DNA of 64,000 bases from Pseudomonadota bacterium (GTDB taxonomy: Bacteria > Pseudomonadota > Alphaproteobacteria > Rhodobacterales > Rhodobacteraceae), in NCBI GenBank assembly GCA_021779835.1, contig JAJXZX010000008.1, positions 62,001-126,000 on the forward strand, given 5' to 3'. Numbering within the stretch: position 1 is the first letter of the stretch; every line of letters begins with the position of its first letter. This document shows positions 8,442 to 16,788 of this stretch, in pieces. A model generated the notes under the pieces. It did not search any database and was not told where the DNA came from. It saw nothing but the letters and a program-made list of their open reading frames with translations. The translations under genes and the position numbers were made by a program.

Positions 8442-9359
8442 TCAGAACTGATAGCGACGCAGGCGCGTCTGGATGCCGAAAAGGTAGATGCAGACCCCGA
8501 CGAGGATGATGCCGAACATCGCAGTCGCAATGGTGGCGCCCATATTCGGGTCGCCAAGTTGCAACTGGAACCCGAAGAAGGTGCGATAGAGGAACGTGCC
8601 CAACAGATCGGTCGAAAAGTTCGGCCCGGCCAAGGCGCCTTGCGTCACATAGATCAGGTCAAAGGCGTTGAAGTTGCCCACGAATGTCAGAATAGAGATG
8701 ATCCCGATCGACGGCAGGATCAACGGCAGCTTGATCTTCCAGAACTGGCGCATGCCGGTGATGCCGTCCATCTCTGCCGCCTCGATCACCTCGTCGGGGA
8801 TGGTCAGCAGGGCCGCATAGATCAGCATCATCGGGATGCCGATGAACTGCCAGACAGAGATCAGCGCCATCACCGTCAGCGCGTAGTGGGCATCGCCCAG
8901 CCACGGCGCGAACAGTGATTTCAGGCCCACCGCCGCCAACATGTCGGGCGCAATGCCCCACAATGGCGACAGGATCAGTTTCCAGACAAAACCGACGATG
9001 ACAAAACTGAGGATGGTCGGAATGAAGATCGCGGTGCGGTAGATCGCAGCGCCGCGCAGTCGTGGCGAGGACAACAAGGCCGCCAGTGCCACGCCAATCG
9101 GGTTTTGCACCGCCATGTTGACGACAAAGAACCAGAAGTTATTGCCCAGAGCATTCCAGAATTGCCCCGACCAGTTGGGGTCGCCCAACAGCTTGCGGAA
9201 GTTGCCAAGGCCAACAAATTGGCTGACCTGATGAACCGTCGTGTAAAGCGACAGGTTCAGCGTCGCGAACAGCGGAAAGATCATCACAGCCGTGTAGATC
9301 GCCACCGCAGGCGCCAAAAACACGCCAATGTGCCATCGCACTGGTCTCTTGTCAGCCAT
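8442..9359 (-). CDS. sugar ABC transporter permease, MalF type
   Basis: The 305-residue membrane protein has six hydrophobic segments and the EAA-type loop (LLTIPDEVIEAAEMDGITG). I take the ATG at 9359 because GGGAGGGGAC lies just upstream; a longer frame beginning 12 codons earlier lacks this. It forms the translocation channel with the MalG-type partner. It is separated from the upstream binding-protein gene by a strong hairpin, a layout often used to make more binding protein than permease. Confidence 0.92.
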   Translation of the reverse strand: MADKRPVRWHIGVFLAPAVAIYTAVMIFPLFATLNLSLYTTVHQVSQFVGLGNFRKLLGDPNWSGQFWNALGNNFWFFVVNMAVQNPIGVALAALLSSPRLRGAAIYRTAIFIPTILSFVIVGFVWKLILSPLWGIAPDMLAAVGLKSLFAPWLGDAHYALTVMALISVWQFIGIPMMLIYAALLTIPDEVIEAAEMDGITGMRQFWKIKLPLILPSIGIISILTFVGNFNAFDLIYVTQGALAGPNFSTDLLGTFLYRTFFGFQLQLGDPNMGATIATAMFGIILVGVCIYLFGIQTRLRRYQF

Positions 9360-9380
9360 CGTCCCCTCCCGCCCGAAATC

Positions 9381-9405
9381 TGGCCCCGGATGCACTCCGG
9401 GGCCA
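9381..9405 (-). terminator. perfect 10-bp hairpin between binding-protein and permease genes
   Basis: TGGCCCCGGA (9381-9390) pairs fully with TCCGGGGCCA (9396-9405) around a five-base loop. No T run follows, so it fits an mRNA-stabilising or attenuating stem-loop inside the operon better than a full terminator. Confidence 0.6.
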
Positions 9406-9422
9406 ACCGTAACCCATGCCGC

Positions 9423-10676
9423 TTATTGCTGCGGCTTGTACCAGGTGGCGAGATCCTTCTGCATCTCTGCCGCCGCCGCTTGCGGTGTCTGGGTGCCGTT
9501 GATCACGTTCGCCGAGGTCGCCCACAGCGCGTTTTCAAGGTTCGGCGTGCCGCGCGACAGGATCTGGTAGGTGTAGCGCATCGTCGATTTGCAGGTCTGG
9601 CGCCAGGACAGCATCTCATTGGCAAGCGGATCGGCGATTTTCACCGGCTTGTCGATCAGCGGGAAGAAGCCCGGCAGCGCGTTGCCATAAATCGCGGCAA
9701 AGTCTTCAGAGCCCACCCACTTCAGGAAGGTCATCGCCGCATCCTTGTTCTTCGAGGCAGCGTTCAGGCCCAGCGCATGATCCGGCTGATCCGAGATATA
9801 GCACGGATCGCCCGCCTTCGGCACCGGCGCCGGGAAGGCAGCCATCTTGAACGCGGCCTGCTTCTCAAAGCCCGAAATCTCCCACGAACCGGCGGGATAG
9901 ATTGCGGCGCGGCCAAGGGTGAACAGGTTCTGGCTGTCAGGATAGGTCTGCGCCTGGAAACCGTCGCCCATATAAGGGCCCCATTTCGCCAACTGGGTGA
10001 ACGGCTCGACAAATTGCGGATCGGTCAGCTTTGCGGTGCCTGCGATGATCGCCTTGCGCCCCTCCTCGCCCTTCCAGTAGTTCGGCCCGATATTCTCATA
10101 TCCCATCGTTGCCGCTTCCCACTGGTCGTGGGTGCCCATGGCAAGCGGGGTGAAGGTGCCATCCTTCTTGATCTTGTCGAGGTCGGCGTAGAATTCATCC
10201 ATCGTTTTCGGCGGCGTCAGGCCAAGTTTGTCAAACGCGTCCTTGTTGTAGATGAACCCGTGGATCACGCTGGCCATCGGCATGCAGAAGGTGTGCTTGG
10301 CATCATCGGTCTGCCACGCCGCCTTCGCCACGTCCGAGAAGTTGGCCATCTCTGCCATGCTGCTCAGGTCAGCCAGTTTGCCCTTCTGAAACAGCGCCAA
10401 CGAGGCGTCGAACGGGCGGCAGGTAATCAGATCGCCCGCCGATCCGGCATCCAGCTTGGAATTCAGCGCGGCGTTGTATTCCGTCGGCGCCGAGGGGGCG
10501 AATACCACCGTGATATCGGGATGCGCCTTCTCAAACGCCGGGATGATCGTCTGTTGCCAGACGGTCAGGTCATCGTTGCGCCAGCTTTCGATGGTCAGCG
10601 TGGTCTGCGCCCAAGCGGCGGACCCGGCCAGCAACGTGCTGGCGAGAAGGGTGGAGGTAAGGGTCTTCATATGCAT
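9423..10676 (-). CDS. periplasmic sugar-binding protein of the ABC importer
   Basis: The 417-residue protein begins with a clear signal peptide (Lys, hydrophobic core, AWA cleavage site near residue 23). The rest is a solute-binding protein of the family that serves CUT1 sugar importers, with the usual start TLTIESWRNDDL and aromatic-rich ligand regions. Either of two ATGs two codons apart could start it, and the GGAG spacing favours the first. It captures the sugar outside the inner membrane and hands it to the permeases. GlcNAc, MurNAc or small amino-sugar oligomers are the likely ligands given the flanking murQ, nagA and sugar kinase genes. Confidence 0.9.
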   Translation of the reverse strand: MHMKTLTSTLLASTLLAGSAAWAQTTLTIESWRNDDLTVWQQTIIPAFEKAHPDITVVFAPSAPTEYNAALNSKLDAGSAGDLITCRPFDASLALFQKGKLADLSSMAEMANFSDVAKAAWQTDDAKHTFCMPMASVIHGFIYNKDAFDKLGLTPPKTMDEFYADLDKIKKDGTFTPLAMGTHDQWEAATMGYENIGPNYWKGEEGRKAIIAGTAKLTDPQFVEPFTQLAKWGPYMGDGFQAQTYPDSQNLFTLGRAAIYPAGSWEISGFEKQAAFKMAAFPAPVPKAGDPCYISDQPDHALGLNAASKNKDAAMTFLKWVGSEDFAAIYGNALPGFFPLIDKPVKIADPLANEMLSWRQTCKSTMRYTYQILSRGTPNLENALWATSANVINGTQTPQAAAAEMQKDLATWYKPQQ

Positions 10677-10708
10677 CGGTCGTCTCCCTGATTGCGGCCC
10701 GTTCGGGC

Positions 10709-11611
10709 CTATGATTTACGCGTCGTCCGTGCTGCCAGCGCCGGCGCAAGGTGCCCGCCGCTGGCCTTCAAAAGCTCCGCCGCCTCGGCGCGCGACGCGC
10801 CGCGGGCCACAAGAATGGCGGGCTTGACGTCTCCATCGGTCCGGCCCAGCGCATCAATGGCCGCGCCCTCGTCACACCCCGCGATCGCGGCAACCAGTCT
10901 GGCCGCGCGCTGCTGGAGTTTGGTATTCTCTGCCCGCAGATTGACCATGAACCCGTCATGCACATGGCCCAAGCGCACCCCTAAGCAGGTCGAGAACATG
11001 TTCAGTGCGATTTTCTGCGCGGTCGCCGCCGCCATGCGTGTGGACCCGGCGATCAGCTCGGGGCCGGTATCCAGCAGGATGGCAACGTCCGCGAGGGTCA
11101 AAAGGGCGCTGTCCGCCACGTTGCTGATCCCCATCACGCTCGCGCCCGCCTGACGCGCAGCTTCGGCTATCGCAACGGTGTAGGGCGTAGCACCGGAGGC
11201 AGAGACGCAGATAACCAGGTCACGCGCCGTCGGGGCGAGCCGTGCGAGGTCGTTCGTCCCGTTTGCGGCGACATCCTCGACGTCACCCCGCAAGTTTGAC
11301 AGCGAGGCGACACCCCCCGCGAACAGCACGGGCGTACGCTCAGGCGGAATCCCAAAGGTGCCCGACAACTCCAAGCAGTCAGCCAATGCCATCAACCCGG
11401 AACTGCCCGCCCCCGCATAGATCAGGCGCCCGCCCGCCCCATAGCGTTGAACCGCAAGATCGACCGCCTGTGCAATCGCGGGCAGACCGGCATAAAGGCA
11501 CTGAGCGGATGTCAATTGCGCCTCCAGCAAGCGCCGCAAGACATCGCCCGACGACAGCCCATGCAGGCCTGGCGATGCGGGATGAAGCTCCTCTGTGTGT
11601 GCTGCCTTCAT
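10709..11611 (-). CDS. murQ: N-acetylmuramic acid 6-phosphate etherase
   Basis: The 300-residue protein is a SIS-domain sugar phosphate enzyme. The glycine-rich phosphate loop GAGSSGLMALADCLELSGTFG aligns with the MurQ segment that holds the first catalytic Glu, and the second acidic position is kept in RGDVEDVAANGTNDL. It cleaves the lactyl ether of MurNAc-6-phosphate to give GlcNAc-6-phosphate and D-lactate. The start at 11611 has GGAGGA three bases upstream, so seven more upstream codons are excluded. It is the first gene of the transport operon and faces the kinase operon across a shared promoter region. Its product feeds directly into nagA. A related GlcN-6P isomerase role is less likely. 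Confidence 0.87.
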   Translation of the reverse strand: MKAAHTEELHPASPGLHGLSSGDVLRRLLEAQLTSAQCLYAGLPAIAQAVDLAVQRYGAGGRLIYAGAGSSGLMALADCLELSGTFGIPPERTPVLFAGGVASLSNLRGDVEDVAANGTNDLARLAPTARDLVICVSASGATPYTVAIAEAARQAGASVMGISNVADSALLTLADVAILLDTGPELIAGSTRMAAATAQKIALNMFSTCLGVRLGHVHDGFMVNLRAENTKLQQRAARLVAAIAGCDEGAAIDALGRTDGDVKPAILVARGASRAEAAELLKASGGHLAPALAARTTRKS

Positions 11612-11773
11612 GCGATTCCTCCGTTCCGCCAATAGAATGCCAAATTAATACCAATAGTCCATCAAAATCTTTAAGCGCTTGATATTCTCACTTTTTCCAT
11701 GCTAAATGAGGGAATTACGAAGCCGTATTGATATATGGTATTTGTTTGGTATTATCGTCTCAGGAGGAATCGA
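11612..11773. promoter_or_regulatory. divergent amino-sugar promoter region with TGGTATT repeats
   Basis: Three copies of a TGGTATT element occur: TTGGTATTA on the minus strand at 11646-11654, and on the plus strand ATGGTATTT at 11735-11743 and TTTGGTATTA at 11745-11754. TGGTAT-type half sites are typical of GntR/HutC repressors of amino-sugar genes (DasR, NagR/YvoA), and such a repressor is encoded 850 bases downstream. The region is AT-rich and lies between two genes that both begin with good ribosome sites, so it should hold both promoters. Confidence 0.6.
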
Positions 11774-12619
11774 ATGACTCTCTTTCTAGGCGTCGATGGT
11801 GGCGGAACCGGTTGCCGCGCGGTGGTAGCCGATGCGTCCGGTCGTCGTTTGGGCGAGGGGCGCGCCGGGGCGGCCAATATCGTGACGGATCTGGATGGCG
11901 CCTGCGCCAACATCCTTACAGCGACGCAAATGGCCCTCGGTGCGCGGACTGAGATGGCCACGCTTCACGCGGTTCTGGGTCTCGCGGGGGCAAACGTTCC
12001 GGGTTACGCGCAACGCCTGACCGCCGCGCTTCCCTTTGCGACAACGGTGATTGCCAGTGACGCCGTGACCGCCCTGCGCGGCGCGCTGCATGACGAGGAC
12101 GGCGTTGCCGCGATGCTTGGCACCGGCTCTGTCTTCGCCTCACAACACTGCGGCCAAGTGACCGTTACCGGCGGCTGGGGCTTCGTCCTTGGCGACGAAG
12201 GCGGCGGCGCATGGCTGGGGCGCAACCTTCTGGGGACGGCGCTTCAGGCGCAGGATGGGCTGGTTGCGATGACGCCGCTTCTGGCCGAGGTGATCCGAGA
12301 GGCGGGCGGCGCGCACGGGCTGGTCGAATTCGCCCGCACCGCGCGGCCGGGCGACTTTGCGCGCTATGCCCCGCGGATCGTCGCGGCCAGTGGGGATGCC
12401 GCCGCCGAAGATCTGTTGCGCACCGCCGATGGATGGATCACGCGTGAGATCGACCACCTCGCGGCGGGGCGCGCCGATCCTGTGACTTTCCTTGGTGGCC
12501 TCGGCCCAATCTTCGCCGACCGCCTTGCTGCCCGCTACGGCTCGCGCCTGCGCAAACCGCTTGGCACCGGGCTTGACGGCGCGCTGTGGATGGCGTTGCA
12601 GGAGGCACGACATGCCTGA
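11774..12619 (+). CDS. BadF/BadG-family amino-sugar kinase (GlcNAc and possibly MurNAc kinase)
   Basis: The 281-residue protein has the ASKHA-fold phosphate motifs GVDGGGTGCRAVVAD near the start and a second GTGSVFAS loop, then WGFVLGDEGGGAWLG, the signature of the BadF-type GlcNAc kinases. Clostridial MurK belongs to this family and phosphorylates both GlcNAc and MurNAc. It probably acts on the imported sugar at the 6-position with ATP, in the cytoplasm. The start was chosen for AGGAGG four to nine bases upstream. Its end overlaps the GntR gene by eight bases, placing it first in the catabolic operon. Confidence 0.85.
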   Translation: MTLFLGVDGGGTGCRAVVADASGRRLGEGRAGAANIVTDLDGACANILTATQMALGARTEMATLHAVLGLAGANVPGYAQRLTAALPFATTVIASDAVTALRGALHDEDGVAAMLGTGSVFASQHCGQVTVTGGWGFVLGDEGGGAWLGRNLLGTALQAQDGLVAMTPLLAEVIREAGGAHGLVEFARTARPGDFARYAPRIVAASGDAAAEDLLRTADGWITREIDHLAAGRADPVTFLGGLGPIFADRLAARYGSRLRKPLGTGLDGALWMALQEARHA

Positions 12620-13361
12620 CCTCTTCTCGCCGCAAAGCTTCGAGGATCCCGGCAAAGGGCCGCTCTACCTGCAACTCAGCCGCCGCATTTCGGACCGTAT
12701 CGAGGCGGGCGCGCTGAAACCCGGCGACAGCCTGCCTGCTGAACGTGACATGGCGACCATGACCGGCCTTAGCCGCGTGACGGTGCGCAAAGCGGTGCAG
12801 GCGCTGGTCAACTCCGGTCAACTGGTGCAGCGTCGCGGGTCCGGCACCTTCGTGGCGCAAAAAGTCGAGCGGTTGGAGCAGGCGCTGTCCCTGCTCACCT
12901 CGTTTTCTGATGATATGGCGCGGCGCGGTAAAGTCTCGCGGTCCGTCTGGCTGCACCGAGAGATCCATGCCCCTGCCCCGGACGAGATGATGGTGCTGGG
13001 CCTTACCGCCAAAGACCGCGTGGCGCGGCTGGAACGGGTGCGGCTTGCCGATGGGGTGCCGCTGGCAATCGAGCGTGCCTCGCTGTCCACCGCGATCCTT
13101 CCCGATCCTGCGATCGTCGAAAGCTCGCTTTACGCCGTGCTGGGCGCCGCCGGTTTCCACCCGGTGCGCGCCGTGCAACGCATTTCCGCCACCAACCTCA
13201 ACGCGCGCGATGCCGCTTTGCTGGAGGTGCCGGAAGGCGTCGCCGGTTTGCGGATCGAGCGGGTTTCCTTCCTGCCGACCGGGCGGGTCGTGGAATTCAC
13301 CCGGTCGATTTACCGCGGCGATGCCTATGACTTCGCCGCCGAATTACAAATCCCGACATGA
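12612..13361 (+). CDS. GntR-family (HutC/UTRA) transcriptional repressor of amino-sugar genes
   Basis: The 249-residue protein starts with a winged helix-turn-helix (about residues 15-80, with LPAERDMATMTGLSRVTVRKA) and continues with a UTRA ligand domain, the layout of NagR and DasR. Ligands in that group are GlcNAc-6P or GlcN-6P. The ATG at 12612 overlaps the kinase gene and has GGAGG upstream. It very likely binds the TGGTATT repeats in the divergent region and releases them when amino-sugar phosphate accumulates. Confidence 0.87.
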   Translation: MPDLFSPQSFEDPGKGPLYLQLSRRISDRIEAGALKPGDSLPAERDMATMTGLSRVTVRKAVQALVNSGQLVQRRGSGTFVAQKVERLEQALSLLTSFSDDMARRGKVSRSVWLHREIHAPAPDEMMVLGLTAKDRVARLERVRLADGVPLAIERASLSTAILPDPAIVESSLYAVLGAAGFHPVRAVQRISATNLNARDAALLEVPEGVAGLRIERVSFLPTGRVVEFTRSIYRGDAYDFAAELQIPT

Positions 13362-14407
13362 ACCGGAGAACCACGCCAGTGACCGCCCAAACCCTTATGC
13401 AGCAAGAGGTCGCGGAAATTCCCGCGGTCGCGGCCCGGTTCCTCCAGGACGCCCAACCCGCGCTGCACCGCACCGCCGCGGCTTTGCGCGCGCTTGATCC
13501 CGGCCTGATCGCCACCGTGGCGCGCGGGTCGTCGGACCATGCCGCGACCTACCTGAAATACGCCATCGAACTGACGGCAGGCATCCCGGTCGCGTCGGTT
13601 GGCCCGTCGATTGCCTCGATTTATCACCGCCAGTTGCGCCTTGCCGGGGCCGCCTGCATCGGCATTTCGCAATCCGGGCGCAGCCCCGATATCGTCGAGA
13701 TGATGCACTCGGCCGGTGCCGGGGGCGCGTTGAGCATTGCTATCACCAATTTCGCCGATGCGCCGATGTCGACCGCCTCGGCCCATTGCCTGGCCCTTGG
13801 GGCGGGTGCGGAAAACAGCGTGGCCGCCACCAAGACCTTTGTGACCTCGGTTCTCGCCGGGCTGGCGTTGATCGCGGAGTGGCAACAGGACGAGGCCCTG
13901 CGCCGCGCGGTGGCGGGGCTGCCGCAGGCGTTTGCCGATGCGCTGACGCTGGATTGGTCGCCGCTTTCCGCGCGTCTTTCGCGCGCCTCGCACCTGTTCG
14001 TCCTCGGACGTGGTCCCGGCTTTGCCATCGCCAATGAGGCCGCGCTGAAGTTCAAGGAAACCTGCGGGCTACATGCCGAAAGCTACAGCGCGGCAGAGGT
14101 GTTGCATGGTCCCGCCGCCATTGTCGCGGCGGGCTTTCCCGTGCTGGCTCTGGGCGTCGAGGACGCGGCGCTGCCCCAGCTTGTGACGACGGCGGCGCGC
14201 CTCGCCGCGCAAGGGGCGCATGTCTTTGTCACCGGAGCCGCAGTTGACGGCGCAACCCAACTTCCCGTAGTGCCCAACCTGCATCCGCTGGTCGCGCCGC
14301 TTGTGATGGCGGTCACGTTTTACGCCTTTGTTGAACAGCTTGCCCGGCGGCGCGGCTTCGATCCCGATACGCCGCCGCATCTGCGGAAAGTGACGGAAAC
14401 CGTATGA
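13358..14407 (+). CDS. SIS-domain glucosamine-6-phosphate deaminase (NagB-II type)
   Basis: The 349-residue protein contains two SIS domains like the isomerase half of GlmS but has no glutaminase domain. Phosphate-binding serines lie in ARGSSDHAATY, ISQSGRSPD and LGRGPGFAIANEAALKFKE. Such NagB-II proteins convert GlcN-6P to fructose-6P and ammonia and replace the unrelated NagB. The ATG overlaps the repressor stop codon, and its own stop overlaps the nagA start, so the three are translationally coupled. An AgaS-type deaminase/isomerase on galactosamine is the alternative. Confidence 0.85.
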   Translation: MNRRTTPVTAQTLMQQEVAEIPAVAARFLQDAQPALHRTAAALRALDPGLIATVARGSSDHAATYLKYAIELTAGIPVASVGPSIASIYHRQLRLAGAACIGISQSGRSPDIVEMMHSAGAGGALSIAITNFADAPMSTASAHCLALGAGAENSVAATKTFVTSVLAGLALIAEWQQDEALRRAVAGLPQAFADALTLDWSPLSARLSRASHLFVLGRGPGFAIANEAALKFKETCGLHAESYSAAEVLHGPAAIVAAGFPVLALGVEDAALPQLVTTAARLAAQGAHVFVTGAAVDGATQLPVVPNLHPLVAPLVMAVTFYAFVEQLARRRGFDPDTPPHLRKVTETV

Positions 14408-15561
14408 CACAGCGCTCTGCTCCGCCCCGAACCATCCTCAGCGGCGCCACGATTTTCGATGGCACCACGCTGCGCATCGGTCATGCGCTGGTGATCGAAA
14501 AGGGACACGTCGCCGCGATCCTGCCCGAAGGCGCGGCACCAGAGGGCGCGCGCATCACGCTGCCCGGTGGCACCCTCGCGCCCGGGTTCATTGACCTTCA
14601 GGTCAATGGCGGCGGCGGCCTGATGGTTGATGGCTCCACGGACGTCGCTGCCCTTCGCCAGATCTGCGCCGCCCATATCGGGCTTGGCGCGACCGGCATC
14701 CTGCCGACCCTGATCACCGACACGCCAGAGGCCACCGCCTCTGTCATCGCGGCGGGTATCGCCGCCGCTGCGGCACAGGTGCCGGGGTTCCTTGGCCTGC
14801 ATCTGGAGGGGCCGCACCTCGATCCGCGCCGCAAAGGCGCACATGATCCGGCGCTGATCCGCGCAATGGACGCAACCGACCTCGCCCGCCTGTGTGACGC
14901 GGCGCAGGCCCTGCCCGCCTTGGTCGTCACCGTCTCGCCCGCTTCGGTCACGCCCGAGCAAATCGCCACGCTGACCGCCGCCGGGGTCATCGTCAGCATT
15001 GGCCATTCCGAAGCGACTGAGGCAGAGGCGCGCGCCGCCTTCCGCGCCGGGGCGCGCTGCGTCACTCACCTGTTCAATGCCATGAGCCAGTTGGGCAACC
15101 GAGAGCCCGGACTGGTCGGCGCAACCCTCGACAGCACGGTCGCGGCGGGCCTCATCGCGGATGGCTTGCATGTCGCGCCCAGCACCCTGCGCGTGGCCCT
15201 CGCCGCACGGCCGCACGGGCTGTTCCTCGTCTCGGATGCGATGGCAGTAGCTGGCACGGAATTGACGGAGTTCATGCTTGGTGGCCGCCGCATCCTGCGC
15301 AAAGACGGACGGCTGGTGCTGGAGGACGGAACCCTTGCCGGGGCTGACCTGTCCCTGCCACGCGCGGTTCAGGTCCTTGTTCAATCAGTCGGCACCCCCC
15401 CCGAGCGCGCGCTCGCCATGGCCAGCGCGATTCCGGCCCAGCTTATCGGTGCCGCCACGCGGGTGGGCCACCTCGCCCCCGGCATGGCGGCCGATATTGT
15501 TCACCTCGGCCATGACTGGGGACTTCAGGGCGTGTGGAAGGGCGGGGTGAAACAACAGTAA
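14404..15561 (+). CDS. nagA: N-acetylglucosamine-6-phosphate deacetylase
   Basis: The 385-residue amidohydrolase has the metal ligands in HLEGPHLDP (with the KGAHDP segment), the GHSEAT and THLFNAMS histidines, and the catalytic Asp in LVSDAMA. It removes acetate from GlcNAc-6P to give GlcN-6P for the preceding deaminase. It is the last gene of the kinase-repressor-deaminase-deacetylase operon. Length and motifs are normal for the family. Confidence 0.95.
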   Translation: MTQRSAPPRTILSGATIFDGTTLRIGHALVIEKGHVAAILPEGAAPEGARITLPGGTLAPGFIDLQVNGGGGLMVDGSTDVAALRQICAAHIGLGATGILPTLITDTPEATASVIAAGIAAAAAQVPGFLGLHLEGPHLDPRRKGAHDPALIRAMDATDLARLCDAAQALPALVVTVSPASVTPEQIATLTAAGVIVSIGHSEATEAEARAAFRAGARCVTHLFNAMSQLGNREPGLVGATLDSTVAAGLIADGLHVAPSTLRVALAARPHGLFLVSDAMAVAGTELTEFMLGGRRILRKDGRLVLEDGTLAGADLSLPRAVQVLVQSVGTPPERALAMASAIPAQLIGAATRVGHLAPGMAADIVHLGHDWGLQGVWKGGVKQQ

Positions 15562-15588
15562 GGGCGGGCGGCCATCAGCCCCACGCCG

Positions 15589-16164
15589 TCAGGGCCGCGT
15601 CCGAAGGCCATCAATGAAGATATTCAACAGTCGCAGCACCTGCTCCTTCCACCCCGGCTCGGGCTGGCGCGCATAGCACAGCGCGTAGAAGGTCTGCAAA
15701 AGGTCAGCGGCAGTGATGTCATTGCGCACCGCGCCCTCGCTGATCGCGCGCTGCAACAATCCATCCATGGCGCGGGTAATGTTGGCCGACACCTCGCTGT
15801 ACATCGCCTTTGACTCATCGGTCACCACCACAGCCAGCGCGCCAAGCAGTCCACGCTTGGTCGCGACCAGCGCAACGTTGGCGTGCATCCATGCCCGCAG
15901 CGCCTCTACCCCGCCGCCGGGCTGGTCAAGCTCTGCGGCAAGTTGCAGAATATCATCGACATCGTGGCGATAGACGGCCTGAAACAAGGCCTCTCGTGTT
16001 GGAAAATGCCGGTAGAGCGTGCCGGGGCCGACACCTGCGCGGCGCGCGACCGCCTCCAGACTTGCCTCGGGGCCACCGCGTCCTAGAATTTCCTTCGCCG
16101 CCTCAATCAGACGTTCGCGGTTTTTCAGCGCATCAGATCGGGGCTTCCGGCACTTTTCGTCCAC
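15589..16164 (-). CDS. TetR-family transcriptional regulator
   Basis: The 191-residue protein has an N-terminal helix-turn-helix (about residues 15-60, with AVARRAGVGPGTLYRHFPTREAL) followed by an all-helical ligand domain. The start is a GTG at 16164 with GGGGAAG upstream. It is divergent from the molybdenum hydroxylase operon and a perfect inverted repeat lies between them, so it very likely represses that operon and itself. The inducing ligand is presumably the aldehyde or heterocycle the enzyme oxidises. Confidence 0.9.
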   Translation of the reverse strand: MDEKCRKPRSDALKNRERLIEAAKEILGRGGPEASLEAVARRAGVGPGTLYRHFPTREALFQAVYRHDVDDILQLAAELDQPGGGVEALRAWMHANVALVATKRGLLGALAVVVTDESKAMYSEVSANITRAMDGLLQRAISEGAVRNDITAADLLQTFYALCYARQPEPGWKEQVLRLLNIFIDGLRTRP

Positions 16165-16186
16165 CTGTCGAACTTCCCCTTGCTAA

Positions 16187-16203
16187 ACGGAGGATGCCTC
16201 CGT
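16187..16203. promoter_or_regulatory. TetR-type operator
   Basis: ACGGAGG-ATG-CCTCCGT is a perfect 7+7 inverted repeat with a three-base centre. It lies 23 bases upstream of the regulator start and about 88 bases upstream of the hydroxylase operon, with a TATAAATATA stretch directly after it that may be the -10 region. Confidence 0.65.
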
Positions 16204-16290
16204 ATAAATATACCATGCCCGTGCCGCCGACTCGAGTCCTGCGTCTGGCGTGTGCGCGCAACCATTTCACATAAAGCGAACGGAGGCTTC

Positions 16291-16788
16291 ATGTCCTTCT
16301 CTATTAGCCTGACAGTCAACGGTACGCCGCGCGAAGTCACTCTGGAAGATGCCCGCGTAACATTGCTTGACCTGCTGCGCGAGCGGCTTGACTTGCCCGG
16401 AACAAAGAAGGGCTGCGACCGCGGCCAGTGCGGGGCCTGCACCGTGCTGGTAAACGGACGCCGCATAAATTCCTGCCTCGCGTTGGCCGTCACACTCGAC
16501 GGTGCCGAGGTGACAACGATCGAGGGGCTGGCCGATGGCGACCACCTGCATCCTGTGCAGGCCGCCTTTATCGCGCATGACGGCTTCCAGTGTGGCTACT
16601 GCACCCCGGGCCAAATCATGAGCGCGGTTGGCCTGATCGCGGAAGGTCAGGCTGGTTGCGACGCTGACCGCATCCGCGAGGGAATGAGCGGCAACCTGTG
16701 CCGCTGCGCCGCCTACCATGGCATCACCGAGGCGGTTCTGGACGCCAGCCGCCGCATGGGCACCGATACCGAAGGAGCCGCCGCATGA
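16291..16788 (+). CDS. molybdenum hydroxylase [2Fe-2S] subunit (PaoA/XdhA-like)
   Basis: The 165-residue protein carries two [2Fe-2S] clusters: C42, C47, C50, C62 in a plant-ferredoxin fold and C101, C104, C137, C139 in the helical domain. This is the small electron-transfer subunit of the xanthine oxidase family. The E. coli PaoA counterpart has a Tat signal, but here translation starts at an ATG with GGAGG upstream and no signal precedes the domain, so the enzyme is probably cytoplasmic. It is first in a three-gene operon and its stop overlaps the next start. Confidence 0.94.
   Translation: MSFSISLTVNGTPREVTLEDARVTLLDLLRERLDLPGTKKGCDRGQCGACTVLVNGRRINSCLALAVTLDGAEVTTIEGLADGDHLHPVQAAFIAHDGFQCGYCTPGQIMSAVGLIAEGQAGCDADRIREGMSGNLCRCAAYHGITEAVLDASRRMGTDTEGAAA

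Noticed and set aside
9105-10691. 528-codon plus-strand frame opposite the sugar-binding protein
   Set aside because: It is a GC-driven shadow; the minus strand encodes a complete binding protein with signal peptide.
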